Of a stretch of DNA of 64,000 nucleotides, positions 26,220-35,538 are shown one piece after another (position 1 is the first letter of the stretch; every line of letters starts with the position of its first letter). Location of the stretch: contig JADKHE010000005.1 in the NCBI GenBank assembly GCA_016721925.1, positions 186,001 to 250,000 on the forward strand, in the 5' to 3' direction. The notes under the pieces were generated by a model. The model saw only the letters and a program-made list of their open reading frames with translations. It had not been told where the DNA came from and made no database searches. The translations under genes and the position numbers were made by a program. This stretch comes from Candidatus Skiveiella danica (GTDB lineage: Bacteria; Pseudomonadota; Gammaproteobacteria; Burkholderiales; Burkholderiaceae_C).

Positions 26220-27881
26220 TCAAACGGCCGCCTCGGGCTCACGAAGGCGGGTCTTGGTCAAGGCGCCGGCGGCTTCCAGGATCGGGTAGGCGATCGAGCA
26301 GATGTGCGAGTTGATGCGCTTCAGGTCGCTGATCAGGTCAATGTGCAGCGAACTGGTGCCGATGCTCTCCGGCGTGTTGTCTTGCAGGCGTGAAAGGTGC
26401 GTCGAGGCGTACTCGCGTTCAAGATCCCGGAAGTGCGCCTTTTCCTGAAGAAGCTTCTGTGCATCCTCGATTTGCCCATCCAGGAAAACGCTCATCCCGA
26501 GCCGCAGATTGGAGACCAGCCGCTCGTGCATGTGGCAGATTTCCGCCATGCCCGCATCCGAGAAGCTCCGGCCGGGGCGGATCTTCTTGTCTTCGATGTC
26601 CTGCAAGACACGCTCGATGGTGTCACCGATCTGCTCCATGTTGATCGTGAAGGAGACGATGTCGGCCCAGCGGCGACCCTCGCGCTCGGACAAGGCCTCC
26701 CGCGAGATCTGGGTCAGGTAGAACTTGATGGCCGAGTACAGCTCGTCGACGGTGTCGTCACTTGCACGCAGCTGCCCGGCCAGCGTGAGGTCGTTGGTCC
26801 GTATGACCGTCACGACGCCGCGCAGCATGGTTTCGACGACGTCGGCCTGATGAAGGGCCTCGCGGGCGGCGCACGAAATGGCCAGTGACGGCGTCGCCAG
26901 TGCGGTCGGGTCGAGGTGTTGCGGGCGATTGAACGGACCCTTTTTCAGGGGGACCGGCAGCCAGCGATCGAGTCGAGCGCCGAGAGTGCGGGTAAAGCCG
27001 ATGAACAGGAGACCCAGGACGATGTTGAACAGGAAGTGAAAGCTCACGACCTGGCTCAAAGGGGAGGGCATGTAGGGGGCGACGCCCTTCAGCACGGCCG
27101 GAACGTAGGGCATGAGGACCAGCATCAGCGCGCAGCCGATACCCTTGAAGATCAGGTTCCCGATCGGGACGCGACGCTCTGCAGGACCATTTCGGGCGGT
27201 CGACAGAACCGCGAGAATGCCGCTGCCCAGATTGGCCCCCAGGACCAGTCCGAGCGCCACCGTCAGCGGGAGAATGCCCGAGGCGGCCAGGGCGGCCGTC
27301 AGCAGCACGATGGCCAGACTCGAATAGGAAAAGATCGTCAGCACAGCGCCGACGGCGATGTCCAGCAGCACTTCATTCGGCAGCGCGGTCAGCAGGCTTT
27401 GCACCAGGGGTGACTGGGTCATCGGCCGGGTCGCAGACACGATGAGCTGCAACGCCAGGGTAATGAGCCCCAGACCGATCATGACCCGCCCGACGCGCCC
27501 GGCCGTGGTGGCCTGCCGTGACGTGAAGAGGATCACGCCGATCACGATGAGCAGGGGAGACAGCCAGGACAGGTCGAAGGAAAAGACCACGGCCATCAGG
27601 CTGGTTCCCATGTCGGCGCCGAGCATCACGGCCAGTCCGGCGCCGGTCGCAATCAAGCCTTGCCCGACAAACGAGGACGCGATCAGGCAGGTGGCGGTGC
27701 TGCTCTGGATGAGTCCGGTCACACCCAGCCCCGCCAGCATCGCCGTCAACTGGTTGTCGGTGCTCTGCTTGAGCACGCGACGAAGGTCCTCGCCAAGAAC
27801 CCGCAGCACTCCGGTCCGGACCGTGTGAGTGCCCCAGACCAGCAGGGCAATGGCGGCAAAGAGGTTCAGCAGGTGCTGCAT
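26220..27881 (-). CDS. Na+/phosphate cotransporter with PhoU-like domain
   Basis: The 553-residue protein has an N-terminal membrane part with two Na/Pi cotransporter repeats. The QSS motifs are visible as GLIQSSTATCL and the later FSYSSLAIVLL. A C-terminal cytoplasmic PhoU-like helical region starts near residue 340. Relatives move phosphate with sodium, in E. coli YjbB mainly outward. It lies 88 bp after phnY, whose pathway ends in phosphate release, so disposal of surplus phosphate is a reasonable role. Confidence 0.9.
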   Translation of the reverse strand: MQHLLNLFAAIALLVWGTHTVRTGVLRVLGEDLRRVLKQSTDNQLTAMLAGLGVTGLIQSSTATCLIASSFVGQGLIATGAGLAVMLGADMGTSLMAVVFSFDLSWLSPLLIVIGVILFTSRQATTAGRVGRVMIGLGLITLALQLIVSATRPMTQSPLVQSLLTALPNEVLLDIAVGAVLTIFSYSSLAIVLLTAALAASGILPLTVALGLVLGANLGSGILAVLSTARNGPAERRVPIGNLIFKGIGCALMLVLMPYVPAVLKGVAPYMPSPLSQVVSFHFLFNIVLGLLFIGFTRTLGARLDRWLPVPLKKGPFNRPQHLDPTALATPSLAISCAAREALHQADVVETMLRGVVTVIRTNDLTLAGQLRASDDTVDELYSAIKFYLTQISREALSEREGRRWADIVSFTINMEQIGDTIERVLQDIEDKKIRPGRSFSDAGMAEICHMHERLVSNLRLGMSVFLDGQIEDAQKLLQEKAHFRDLEREYASTHLSRLQDNTPESIGTSSLHIDLISDLKRINSHICSIAYPILEAAGALTKTRLREPEAAV

Positions 27882-27969
27882 GGACTCGCCGCAGCCTTAC
27901 GCACGCGGGGCACGCCACTGTAGGGCTCATCACCGGGCTCCATCAGCCGTTGCTCGACGGCCTTCAGGG

Positions 27970-29427
27970 TCAAAGCCATGGCAGCGAATAGGTCTTCAGG
28001 TTGGTGAAACTCTTCATGGCTTCCTGCACGCCCTCCTTGTAGCCCAGACCCGAATCCTTGATGCCGCCAAACGGCGTCAGTTCAAGGCGGTAGCCGGGCA
28101 CTTCACGGACGTTGACCGAGCCCACCTGAAGCTCATTGATGAAGCGGGTGATGTAGTCCATGCGGTTGGTGCAGACCGCGCTGGACAGGCCGTACGCGGT
28201 GCCGTTCGAAATGGCAATCGCCTGATCGATGTCCTTGAACCGGATGATCGGAGAGACCGGACCGAATGTCTCCTCCCGGGCCACCAGCATGTCCGGGGTC
28301 ACCTGGTCGAGAACGGTGGGCGAATACAGCGCGCCACGACGCCGGTTGCCCTCGAGCAATCTCGCACCCTGCGCAATGGCCTCGTTGACGCGACGCTCGA
28401 AAAACATGGCGGCGGCCTCGTCGATCACGGTTCCCATGTCATTGCCCGGGTCGGCCGGATCGCCGTACTTCCAGGCACGGGTTTTCTCGACAACCTGATC
28501 CACAAAGCGATCCGCCACCGCTTCGTGCACCAGCATGCGCTTGACCGCCGTGCAGCGTTGGCCCGAGTTCTTGTACGAGCCCTGCACCGCAAGGGTGGAA
28601 GCTTCGTCCAGATCGGCGTCCTCCATCACGATGATGGGATCGTTTCCGCCGAGTTCGAGCACCATGCGCCGGTAGCCGGCTTTGGACGCGATATATTTTC
28701 CGATCGCCACGCCGCCGGTGAAGGTCACCAGATCAACAAGCTCATTGGTGATGAGTTCATCTGCGATTTCCCGCGGGTCGCCCGTGATCACGCTCAGCAT
28801 CTCGGGTGGCAGACCGGCTTCGTACAGGATGTCGGCAAACAGGATTGCCGAAAAAGGCACCTTTTCGCTCGGCTTGAGCACCATGCGATTGTTGGTGGCA
28901 ATGCTGGGGACGACTTTGTGCGCCACCTGGTTCATCGGGTGGTTGAAAGGCGTGATCGCACAAATGACGCCCAGCAAGGGTGAGCGCTGGGTATAGACGC
29001 GTCGCTTCTTGCCGTGCGGCGTCAGGTCGCAACTGAAGATCTGCCCATCATCCTTGAGCACTTCGCTGGCGCCGAATGCGAGCACGTCGCTGACCCGTCC
29101 GGCTTCGTACAGCGCGTCCTTGATGCAAAGGCCGGACTCGGCGCTGATGAGTTGCGCGACCTGATCCAGCCGCTGGCTGATGATGACGGCCGCCCGGTTC
29201 AATACGGCTGCCCGTTCGTAGCGGGTGAGCCGGGGCTGGAAGCCGTGTGCGATGGCAAAGGCTTCACGCGCCTCGTCGAGGGTCGCCTTCGGAACGGTTC
29301 CGAGAATCTTCTCCGTGTAAGGGTTGTACACGGTGATGGTCCGGTCATCCGGTCGACCGGCGCCTCGCGGGCGCCCGGCTATGCGCATGGCGTTGAGCTG
29401 ATGGTCCTGGATGTAGGCTTCGATCAT
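27970..29427 (-). CDS. phnY: Phosphonoacetaldehyde dehydrogenase
   Basis: PhnY oxidises phosphonoacetaldehyde to phosphonoacetate with NAD+. It is a 485-residue aldehyde dehydrogenase with the catalytic Cys in NSGQRCTAVKR, the general-base Glu in LELGGNDP and the cofactor region TFTGGVAIGKYIA. The specific assignment rests on adjacency to phnA (22 bp) and a divergent phnW and transporter. Sequence alone would only say aldehyde dehydrogenase. Confidence 0.9.
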   Translation of the reverse strand: MIEAYIQDHQLNAMRIAGRPRGAGRPDDRTITVYNPYTEKILGTVPKATLDEAREAFAIAHGFQPRLTRYERAAVLNRAAVIISQRLDQVAQLISAESGLCIKDALYEAGRVSDVLAFGASEVLKDDGQIFSCDLTPHGKKRRVYTQRSPLLGVICAITPFNHPMNQVAHKVVPSIATNNRMVLKPSEKVPFSAILFADILYEAGLPPEMLSVITGDPREIADELITNELVDLVTFTGGVAIGKYIASKAGYRRMVLELGGNDPIIVMEDADLDEASTLAVQGSYKNSGQRCTAVKRMLVHEAVADRFVDQVVEKTRAWKYGDPADPGNDMGTVIDEAAAMFFERRVNEAIAQGARLLEGNRRRGALYSPTVLDQVTPDMLVAREETFGPVSPIIRFKDIDQAIAISNGTAYGLSSAVCTNRMDYITRFINELQVGSVNVREVPGYRLELTPFGGIKDSGLGYKEGVQEAMKSFTNLKTYSLPWL

Positions 29428-29449
29428 GGTGCAGACCCGGTGATCCGCC

Positions 29450-30694
29450 TTACTGGGCGTAATTCAGCGCCAATTCAAAGGCGTCAAAATTTCTGAAGCG
29501 CCGCGTCGTATCCAGGCCCGGCAAGGCGCGGTTGATGATCAGCGGCACGCGCTGTTCGCTGATGCCGCCATGGGAGCGCAGCGGGACTTCGAGCGCAGAC
29601 AGGTCATGGCGCGCCGCCGAAGTGCCGATCACGGTGAAGCGCTCGGACACGACCACCAGGTCGCCGATGCGGTCCGCGGGCAGTTCGAAGCGCTCGGCGG
29701 CCTGCTCGCGTGTCAGCACGACCTCGATGCCCCGGACCGCCTGCAGGCGAGCACAGGCCTCAGGTAGGTCGACGCCATTCGGAAGGTACACCGTGGCGAA
29801 TGAACCCAGCGCACCGTGGTGGACCACATAGGGGTCGGTAATGGGAAGGATGACACGGGCCTTGGAAACGATGTGGGCATCGGTCGTGCCCAGCCAGGCA
29901 TCGAACCAGTCCTGCAGGTAGATGACGTCCGGCGTGCCGTCCATCGCGACCTTGGCGTTCATGCCGTGGTCGGCGGTCAGGGCGATCACACAACCCAGCG
30001 CTTCAAGCTGCGCCAGATAGCCGTCCATCATGGCGTAGAAATCATTGGCGCCCGTCGTTCCGGGGGCATGCTTGTGCTGGACGTAATCCGTGGTGGACAG
30101 GTACATCACATCCGGGCGCACTTTCTCCATCAGTTTGACGCCGGCGGCAAAGACGAACTCCGACAGGTCGGCGCTGTAGACGCTGGGCAAGGGCTTGCCG
30201 ACCAGCGCGAGCACGTCGCTGATGCCGTTCTCGCCAAGGGTGGCCTGATCGGCCTTTTCGGCGGAAAAACAGATGCCCTTCATCTTGTGGCCCAGCAGCG
30301 CTCGAAGCTTGTCCTTGGCTGTGACCACGGCAATCGACAGGCCTGTATCGGCCAGGGCGGCCAGCAATGTGGGCGCGCGCAGCCACTTGGGATCGTTCAT
30401 CATGACTTCGGTATTGCTGCCGACGTCGTACAGATAGTTGCCGCAGATGCCATGCACGCTGGGCGGCACCCCAGTCACGATCGAAAGGTTGTTCGGATTG
30501 GTGAAACTCGGCACCACGCAATCGGCGACCAGGCCCACACCCTTGGCAAGCGCCGTCTTGAGCCAGGGCATCCGGCCCGTGGCCACGGCTTGTGCCAGGT
30601 AGTCGGGCTCGCAGCCGTCTACGCAAACCACGACCGTGGGTTGTTTGGGGGACTTGTAGCTTCTGCCGTTGACAGTGAGCATTGGCGAGTTCAT
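29450..30694 (-). CDS. phnA: Phosphonoacetate hydrolase
   Basis: PhnA cleaves the C-P bond of phosphonoacetate to acetate and phosphate. The 414-residue product belongs to the alkaline-phosphatase superfamily of di-zinc enzymes. The first metal Asp is in VVVCVDGCEPDYL, the nucleophilic Thr region is PSFTNPNNLSIVTGVPPS, and later ligands are DYVQHKHAPG, LTADHGMN and a late His in RSHGGISEQ. An AAAGGATC ribosome-binding site precedes the ATG. The neighbours phnY and phnW complete the pathway from AEP. Confidence 0.94.
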   Translation of the reverse strand: MNSPMLTVNGRSYKSPKQPTVVVCVDGCEPDYLAQAVATGRMPWLKTALAKGVGLVADCVVPSFTNPNNLSIVTGVPPSVHGICGNYLYDVGSNTEVMMNDPKWLRAPTLLAALADTGLSIAVVTAKDKLRALLGHKMKGICFSAEKADQATLGENGISDVLALVGKPLPSVYSADLSEFVFAAGVKLMEKVRPDVMYLSTTDYVQHKHAPGTTGANDFYAMMDGYLAQLEALGCVIALTADHGMNAKVAMDGTPDVIYLQDWFDAWLGTTDAHIVSKARVILPITDPYVVHHGALGSFATVYLPNGVDLPEACARLQAVRGIEVVLTREQAAERFELPADRIGDLVVVSERFTVIGTSAARHDLSALEVPLRSHGGISEQRVPLIINRALPGLDTTRRFRNFDAFELALNYAQ

Positions 30695-30715
30695 GGTGAT
30701 CCTTTTCTGTTCTCG

Positions 30716-31438
30716 TCAGTCAGACGGGTGTGTAATCGGAATGCTCTCCAGACCCACACCCTGACGCCGCAGGTCGTTGGCAATGGTTCGCTCCTTGCTT
30801 TCCATGACATGGTCAAACATGGCTCGGCCCGCGGCTTGGGGGTCTCCGGTCGCGATGGCCTGGACAATTTTCTGGTGTTCGCCCGCCGAGACCGGCATCA
30901 GCCAGCCTTCGGCCAGGTTGCGGCGGCGAAACAGCGACAGTTCCTTGATGAACTTGCGGTAGATGGACGTCAATTTCCGGTTGCCCGTCATTTCAACCAG
31001 GCGGTCGTGAAACTTCAGGTTGAGCATGTGGTACTCGTAGGCTTCGTGCGTCTTCACGGCCTGGGTCATGGCAGCCACAAGCCCGCGCAGTTCCTTGAGC
31101 TGGGGTGGAGTGATGCTTTCGGCTAGCCGTCGTCCCACCCATTCGTCCATCGCGGCGCGCAGGTCAAAGATCTCAATCGCCTCGTCCATGGGAATATCGC
31201 GGACAAAGACGCCGCGATTCTTCTCGGTTCGAACCAGGCCCGCCTCGTCGAGGACGCGAAAGGCCTCGCGAACGGGCCCGCGCGAGACGCCCATCTTCTC
31301 GGCAAGAGCCGCTTCCAGCAACTTGGAGCCCGGGGCGTATTCGCCCGCCAGAATGGCGCGCTCGATCTCCTGCTGCACCACGCTGGCGAGCGAATTGCTC
31401 TGGAGCAGGGCAATGGTCGGATGCAGGGCGGCGCTCAT
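30716..31438 (-). CDS. GntR family transcriptional regulator (FCD/FadR type)
   Basis: The 240-residue protein has an N-terminal winged helix (EKMGVSRGPVREAFRVLDEAG) and a C-terminal FCD ligand-binding domain. The FCD ligand candidates are the His in LKFHDRLVE and in GEHQKIV. I placed the start at the ATG at 31438. Longer versions from a TTG at 31483 would run through a palindrome that looks like its own operator. It heads the minus run with phnA and phnY and is divergent from phnS, the usual place for the pathway regulator. The effector is probably AEP or an intermediate. Confidence 0.88.
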   Translation of the reverse strand: MSAALHPTIALLQSNSLASVVQQEIERAILAGEYAPGSKLLEAALAEKMGVSRGPVREAFRVLDEAGLVRTEKNRGVFVRDIPMDEAIEIFDLRAAMDEWVGRRLAESITPPQLKELRGLVAAMTQAVKTHEAYEYHMLNLKFHDRLVEMTGNRKLTSIYRKFIKELSLFRRRNLAEGWLMPVSAGEHQKIVQAIATGDPQAAGRAMFDHVMESKERTIANDLRRQGVGLESIPITHPSD

Positions 31439-31465
31439 GCCGCACATTGGATCACAAAACTGCAT

Positions 31466-31477
31466 ATTGTCAACAAT
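31466..31477 (-). promoter_or_regulatory. Putative GntR operator, palindrome ATTGTCAACAAT
   Basis: ATTGT and ACAAT arms flank a CA centre, a layout common for FCD-type GntR regulators. A further TTGACAA at 31491-31497 repeats the half-site and overlaps the -35 of the phnS promoter. The location 28 bp upstream of the gntR start allows autoregulation. Confidence 0.55.
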
Positions 31478-31490
31478 CTGCAAAAAGCAA

Positions 31491-31519
31491 TTGACAACGC
31501 TTATTGACCGACGTTAAAT
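31491..31519 (+). promoter_or_regulatory. Putative sigma70 promoter of the phnS transport/catabolic run
   Basis: A consensus TTGACA at 31491-31496 and TTAAAT at 31514-31519 are separated by 17 bp. The predicted transcript would have a leader of about 105 nt before the phnS start at 31630. The -35 is shared with a putative regulator half-site. Confidence 0.55.
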
Positions 31520-31629
31520 AAAAGCCGAATGAATGGAAAAGTGGATTTGGCTTCGCTGGCGGCGGCCGGTCATTTCACTGACACAGTCAGGTCATAGCAT
31601 TGCAAACTCTAGCTCTGAAGGAAATTGAC

Positions 31630-32667
31630 GTGCATCTGTCCAAGCTCTCCAAAACCCTCGTCCTGACCGGTCTGCTGGCGCTGGCCGGTGCGGCCTCAGC
31701 CCAAAAAACCCAGTTGCTGGTCTATACCGCGCTGGAAACGGACCAGATCAAGGCCTATCAGGAGGGCTTCAACAAGGTCAATCCGGATATCGAGATCAAG
31801 TGGGTTCGTGACTCCACAGGCGTGATCACGGCCAAACTGCTGGCTGAAAAGGCCAATCCCCAGGCCGACGTGGTGATGGGGGTGGCCGCCTCCAGTCTGG
31901 CGCTGCTTGACAAACAAGGCATGTTGATCCCCTATGCCCCACTGAACCTTGATGCGATCATGAGTCAGTACCGGGACAAGAAGAGTCCGCCAGCCTGGTT
32001 TGGCATGGATGTCTGGGGTGCCACGGTGTGCTTCAACACGGTCGAAGCCAAGAAGAAGAACATCCCCGCGCCCGAGACGTGGCAGGATCTGACCAAGCCG
32101 GTTTACAAGGGCCAGATCGTGATGCCCAATCCGGCGTCAAGCGGCACCGGCTACTTTGATGTCGTGGCCTGGCTGACCCTTTTTGGTGACAAGGATGGCA
32201 AGGGTGGCGGCTGGAAATACATGGACGGGCTGCACGAGAACATTGCTCAGTACACCCATTCGGGCTCCAAGCCCTGCAACATGGCCGCCAGTGGCGAGTT
32301 TGTGGTCGGCATTTCGTTCGAATACCGTGCCAACGCCAACAAGGCCAAGGGCGCTCCGATCGACCTGATCTTCCCGAAGGAAGGTCTTGGCTGGGACCTG
32401 GAGGCTTTCGCGATCCACAAGGGTACCAAGAAGCTTGACGCGGCCAAGAAACTGGCCGACTGGGCGTCGAGCAAGGATGCAATGGTGCTATACGGCAAGA
32501 ACTTTGCCATCACCGCCCAGCCGGGCGTGGCCGCACCGCTGGCCAATGTCCCCAAGGACTATGAAGCGCGCCTGGTCAAGCTGGACTTCAACTACGCCGC
32601 GGAACAGCGCGAACGCATCCTGGCGGAGTGGACCAAGCGCTATAACGGAAAGACGGAAAAGCGCTGA
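31630..32667 (+). CDS. phnS: 2-aminoethylphosphonate ABC transporter, substrate-binding protein
   Basis: The 345-residue periplasmic binding protein has a signal peptide ending near LAGAASAQ. It has the fold of iron/polyamine-type binding proteins (QLLVYTALETDQIKAYQEGF, NPASSGTGYFDVVAWL). The start is the GTG at 31630 with AAGGAA 6 bp upstream; an open frame begins 10 codons earlier without such a site. An ATPase, a fused permease and phnW follow, so AEP or a close analogue is the likely ligand. Confidence 0.88.
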   Translation: MHLSKLSKTLVLTGLLALAGAASAQKTQLLVYTALETDQIKAYQEGFNKVNPDIEIKWVRDSTGVITAKLLAEKANPQADVVMGVAASSLALLDKQGMLIPYAPLNLDAIMSQYRDKKSPPAWFGMDVWGATVCFNTVEAKKKNIPAPETWQDLTKPVYKGQIVMPNPASSGTGYFDVVAWLTLFGDKDGKGGGWKYMDGLHENIAQYTHSGSKPCNMAASGEFVVGISFEYRANANKAKGAPIDLIFPKEGLGWDLEAFAIHKGTKKLDAAKKLADWASSKDAMVLYGKNFAITAQPGVAAPLANVPKDYEARLVKLDFNYAAEQRERILAEWTKRYNGKTEKR

Positions 32668-32700
32668 TCTCCTCCGCAAACCCTGGGCCGCGTCATTCGT

Positions 32701-33780
32701 ATGAGCGGCCCTTCATTTATTGCACGCATGAATGCGACCCCGTTTCTCGACCTGCGCCATATTCGCAAGGAATTTGGTGGCTTCACTGCCTTGGCGGACA
32801 TCAACCTTGAGATTGGACGGGGGGATTTCGTCTGCTTTCTGGGGCCATCGGGTTGCGGCAAGACGACTTTGCTGCGCATCATTGCAGGGCTGGAGGTTCA
32901 GACGCGCGGACAGATCCTGCAGGACGGACGCGATATCTCGTTGTTGCCTCCAGCGTTGCGCGACTATGGCATCGTGTTCCAGAGCTATGCCCTGTTTCCC
33001 AATCTCAGCGTGGCCGACAACGTCGCCTATGGCCTGGTCAATCGCAAGACGCCGCGCGCCGAAATCCGGCAGCGCGTGACCGAGCTGGTCAAACTGGTGG
33101 GCCTGCCAGGCAGTGAAAACAAGTTTCCGGGACAACTCTCCGGCGGGCAGCAGCAGCGAATTGCGCTGGCTCGAGCCTTAGCCACCTCACCGGGCCTGTT
33201 GTTGCTTGATGAACCTCTTTCTGCGTTGGACGCGTTGGAGCGAATTCGGCTGCGCCAGGAGATCCGGGCCTTGCAGCAGAAGCTGGGTGTCACCACCATC
33301 ATGGTGACGCACGATCAGGAAGAGGCACTCAGCGTGGCCGATCGCATTGTGGTGATGAATCACGGCGTGATCGAACAGGTGGGCACACCCATGGAGGTTT
33401 ATCGGGAGCCTGCCACGCCTTTCGTGGCAGATTTCGTGGGCAAGGTCAACGTCCTGCCGGCACGCCGGGTGGACGGTGAACTTCATCTAGGCAGCCTGCG
33501 CCTGCCCAGCGAAGGGTCTGATGGTGATGTCCGCGTCTACATGCGGCCCGAGGATGTACTCGCACGTCCTATTGCACCCGGTGATCTGCACGTGTTTGAT
33601 GCTTGCATCGACAAGATCGAATTCCTGGGTTCGTTTTGCCATGTGCATGTGGCGTCGCCCGCACTGGGCGCCCACAAACTGACGGTCTACCTGTCGTTGA
33701 ATTTTCTGTCCGAGCAATCCCTGCAGGTCGGCTCCACCGTGACGCTCAAACTGCTGCCTGAACGCGTCAAGGTGTTCTGA
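32701..33780 (+). CDS. phnT: 2-aminoethylphosphonate ABC transporter, ATP-binding protein
   Basis: This 359-residue importer ATPase has Walker A GPSGCGKTT, signature LSGGQQQRIALARAL, Walker B LLLLDEPLSALD and the H-loop VTHDQEEA. A C-terminal TOBE-type regulatory domain starts near residue 245. It powers uptake through the following permease, whose start overlaps its stop (TGATG). Assignment to AEP comes from context. An alternative start at 32728 would remove nine residues. Confidence 0.9.
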   Translation: MSGPSFIARMNATPFLDLRHIRKEFGGFTALADINLEIGRGDFVCFLGPSGCGKTTLLRIIAGLEVQTRGQILQDGRDISLLPPALRDYGIVFQSYALFPNLSVADNVAYGLVNRKTPRAEIRQRVTELVKLVGLPGSENKFPGQLSGGQQQRIALARALATSPGLLLLDEPLSALDALERIRLRQEIRALQQKLGVTTIMVTHDQEEALSVADRIVVMNHGVIEQVGTPMEVYREPATPFVADFVGKVNVLPARRVDGELHLGSLRLPSEGSDGDVRVYMRPEDVLARPIAPGDLHVFDACIDKIEFLGSFCHVHVASPALGAHKLTVYLSLNFLSEQSLQVGSTVTLKLLPERVKVF

Positions 33781-35501
33781 TGACGGCCGCCTTGCCTCGG
33801 TCATTGACGACGCGTGCCGTCAGACTCAAGCACCACTGGGTGGACCGACTGGCCCACGTCCTCATTGCGTTGATTGCGATCCTGCTGGTCGCCTTTCTGG
33901 CCAGTCCCTTGCTGGCAATCCTGCTGCAGGCACTGGAAGGTCGTGAGGGCGAGTTCGTCTGGTTTGACAACTTCATTGCCTACGCGAAAACACCGGCCCT
34001 GCTGGACAGCCTGTGGAACAGCGTATGGGTTTCCTGTGTGGTCACGCTGATCGTGCTGCCCCTGAGTTTCACGTTTGCCTACGCACTGACGCGTTCGTGC
34101 ATGCCGTTCAAGTCCCTTTTCCGAGGGATCACTCTGATCCCGTTGCTGGCGCCTTCGTTGTTGTCGGCAATCTCACTGATTTACTGGTTCGGCAACCAGG
34201 GTGTCCTCAAGGGCTGGATGCAGGGCATCGGCATCGATCAGATCTACGGCGCGCCGGGCATTGTTCTGGCCGAGTGCATTGCGGTCTTTCCGCACACACT
34301 GATGATCCTGATCACGGCCTTGAGCCTGTCCGACGCCCGCCTGTACGAAGCCGCAGATGCCATGGGTACGCGCGCGGGTCGCAAGTTCCTGACCATTACC
34401 TTGCCGGGCGCCAAGTACGGCCTGATTTCGGCGGCTCTGGTCACCTTCACGCTGGTGATGACGGACTTCGGCATCCCCAAAGTCATAGGCGGCAATTTCA
34501 ATGTTCTCGCCACCGACGTCTTCAAACTGGTGATCGGGCAGCAGGATTTTCCCAAAGGCGCCGTGGTGGCCATCCTGTTGCTGGCACCGGCCGTGCTGAC
34601 CTTTGGTGTCGACCATTACGTCAGCCGACGCCAGACGGCCATGCTGACAGCGCGTGCCGTGCCCTATGCGCCGAAGGCGTCGCCCGCGTACGACCGGCTG
34701 ATGACACTCTATTGCGGAGTGATTGCCGCTCTCGTGCTGGCGATGCTGGGCATGGCTGTGTTCGCCTCACTGGCCTCTTTATGGCCGTACAACCTGAAAC
34801 CCAGCCTGCGGCACTACGAACTGGGTCTGCTCGACGCTGAGGTCGGCGTTGCGTTTTTCAACAGCATCAAGATGGCCGCGGGCACGGCCCTGTTTGGCAC
34901 GTTTCTGGTATTTACAGGCGCCTACCTTCTGGAGAAGACCAAGGGCATGGACAACGTGCGCGGACTGGTGCGTCTGCTGGCTGTTTTGCCGATGGCGGTC
35001 CCGGGTCTGGTTCTGGGTCTTGGGTACATCTTCTTCTTCAACGCGCCTAACAATCCACTGGGTGGCCTTTACCACACCCTGACGCTGTTGACGATTTGCA
35101 CCATCGTTCACTTCTACACCACCGGCCACTTGACCGCTGTGACCGCGCTCAAGGCGCTGGACAGCGAGTTTGAAGCCGTCAGCGCTTCTTTGAAGGTGCC
35201 GTTCTTCAAGACCTTCTGGCGGGTCACACTGCCGGTCTGCGCGCCGGCTCTGATCGACATGGCGCGCTATTTCTTCATCAATGCCATGACGACGATATCG
35301 GCCGTTGTGTTCTTGTACTCGCCGGAGACCAAGGTCGCCTCCATTGCCATTTTGAATCTGGACGAAGCTGGTGAAATGGGGGCGGCAGCGGCGATGGCGG
35401 TGCTGATTGCACTTTCGTCTACTGTGGCGACCCTGCTCTTCATGCTGCTTGCCTGGTGGGTCAATCGCCGCACACAGGCCTGGCGCACCACGACGCGTTG
35501 A
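33780..35501 (+). CDS. phnU: 2-aminoethylphosphonate ABC transporter, fused permease
   Basis: This 573-residue inner-membrane protein contains two complete permease domains in one chain, as in FbpB/ThiP-type importers. The first EAA loop lies in DARLYEAADAMGTRAGRKF and the second near EFEAVSASLKVPFFKTFW, with about 12 membrane segments in total. The fusion replaces separate PhnU and PhnV subunits. It starts on the phnT stop, so expression is coupled. phnW follows after 37 bp. Confidence 0.88.
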   Translation: MTAALPRSLTTRAVRLKHHWVDRLAHVLIALIAILLVAFLASPLLAILLQALEGREGEFVWFDNFIAYAKTPALLDSLWNSVWVSCVVTLIVLPLSFTFAYALTRSCMPFKSLFRGITLIPLLAPSLLSAISLIYWFGNQGVLKGWMQGIGIDQIYGAPGIVLAECIAVFPHTLMILITALSLSDARLYEAADAMGTRAGRKFLTITLPGAKYGLISAALVTFTLVMTDFGIPKVIGGNFNVLATDVFKLVIGQQDFPKGAVVAILLLAPAVLTFGVDHYVSRRQTAMLTARAVPYAPKASPAYDRLMTLYCGVIAALVLAMLGMAVFASLASLWPYNLKPSLRHYELGLLDAEVGVAFFNSIKMAAGTALFGTFLVFTGAYLLEKTKGMDNVRGLVRLLAVLPMAVPGLVLGLGYIFFFNAPNNPLGGLYHTLTLLTICTIVHFYTTGHLTAVTALKALDSEFEAVSASLKVPFFKTFWRVTLPVCAPALIDMARYFFINAMTTISAVVFLYSPETKVASIAILNLDEAGEMGAAAAMAVLIALSSTVATLLFMLLAWWVNRRTQAWRTTTR

Positions 35502-35538
35502 GCGGCCCAACCCACTGATTGCTGATTGAGGAAAGACC

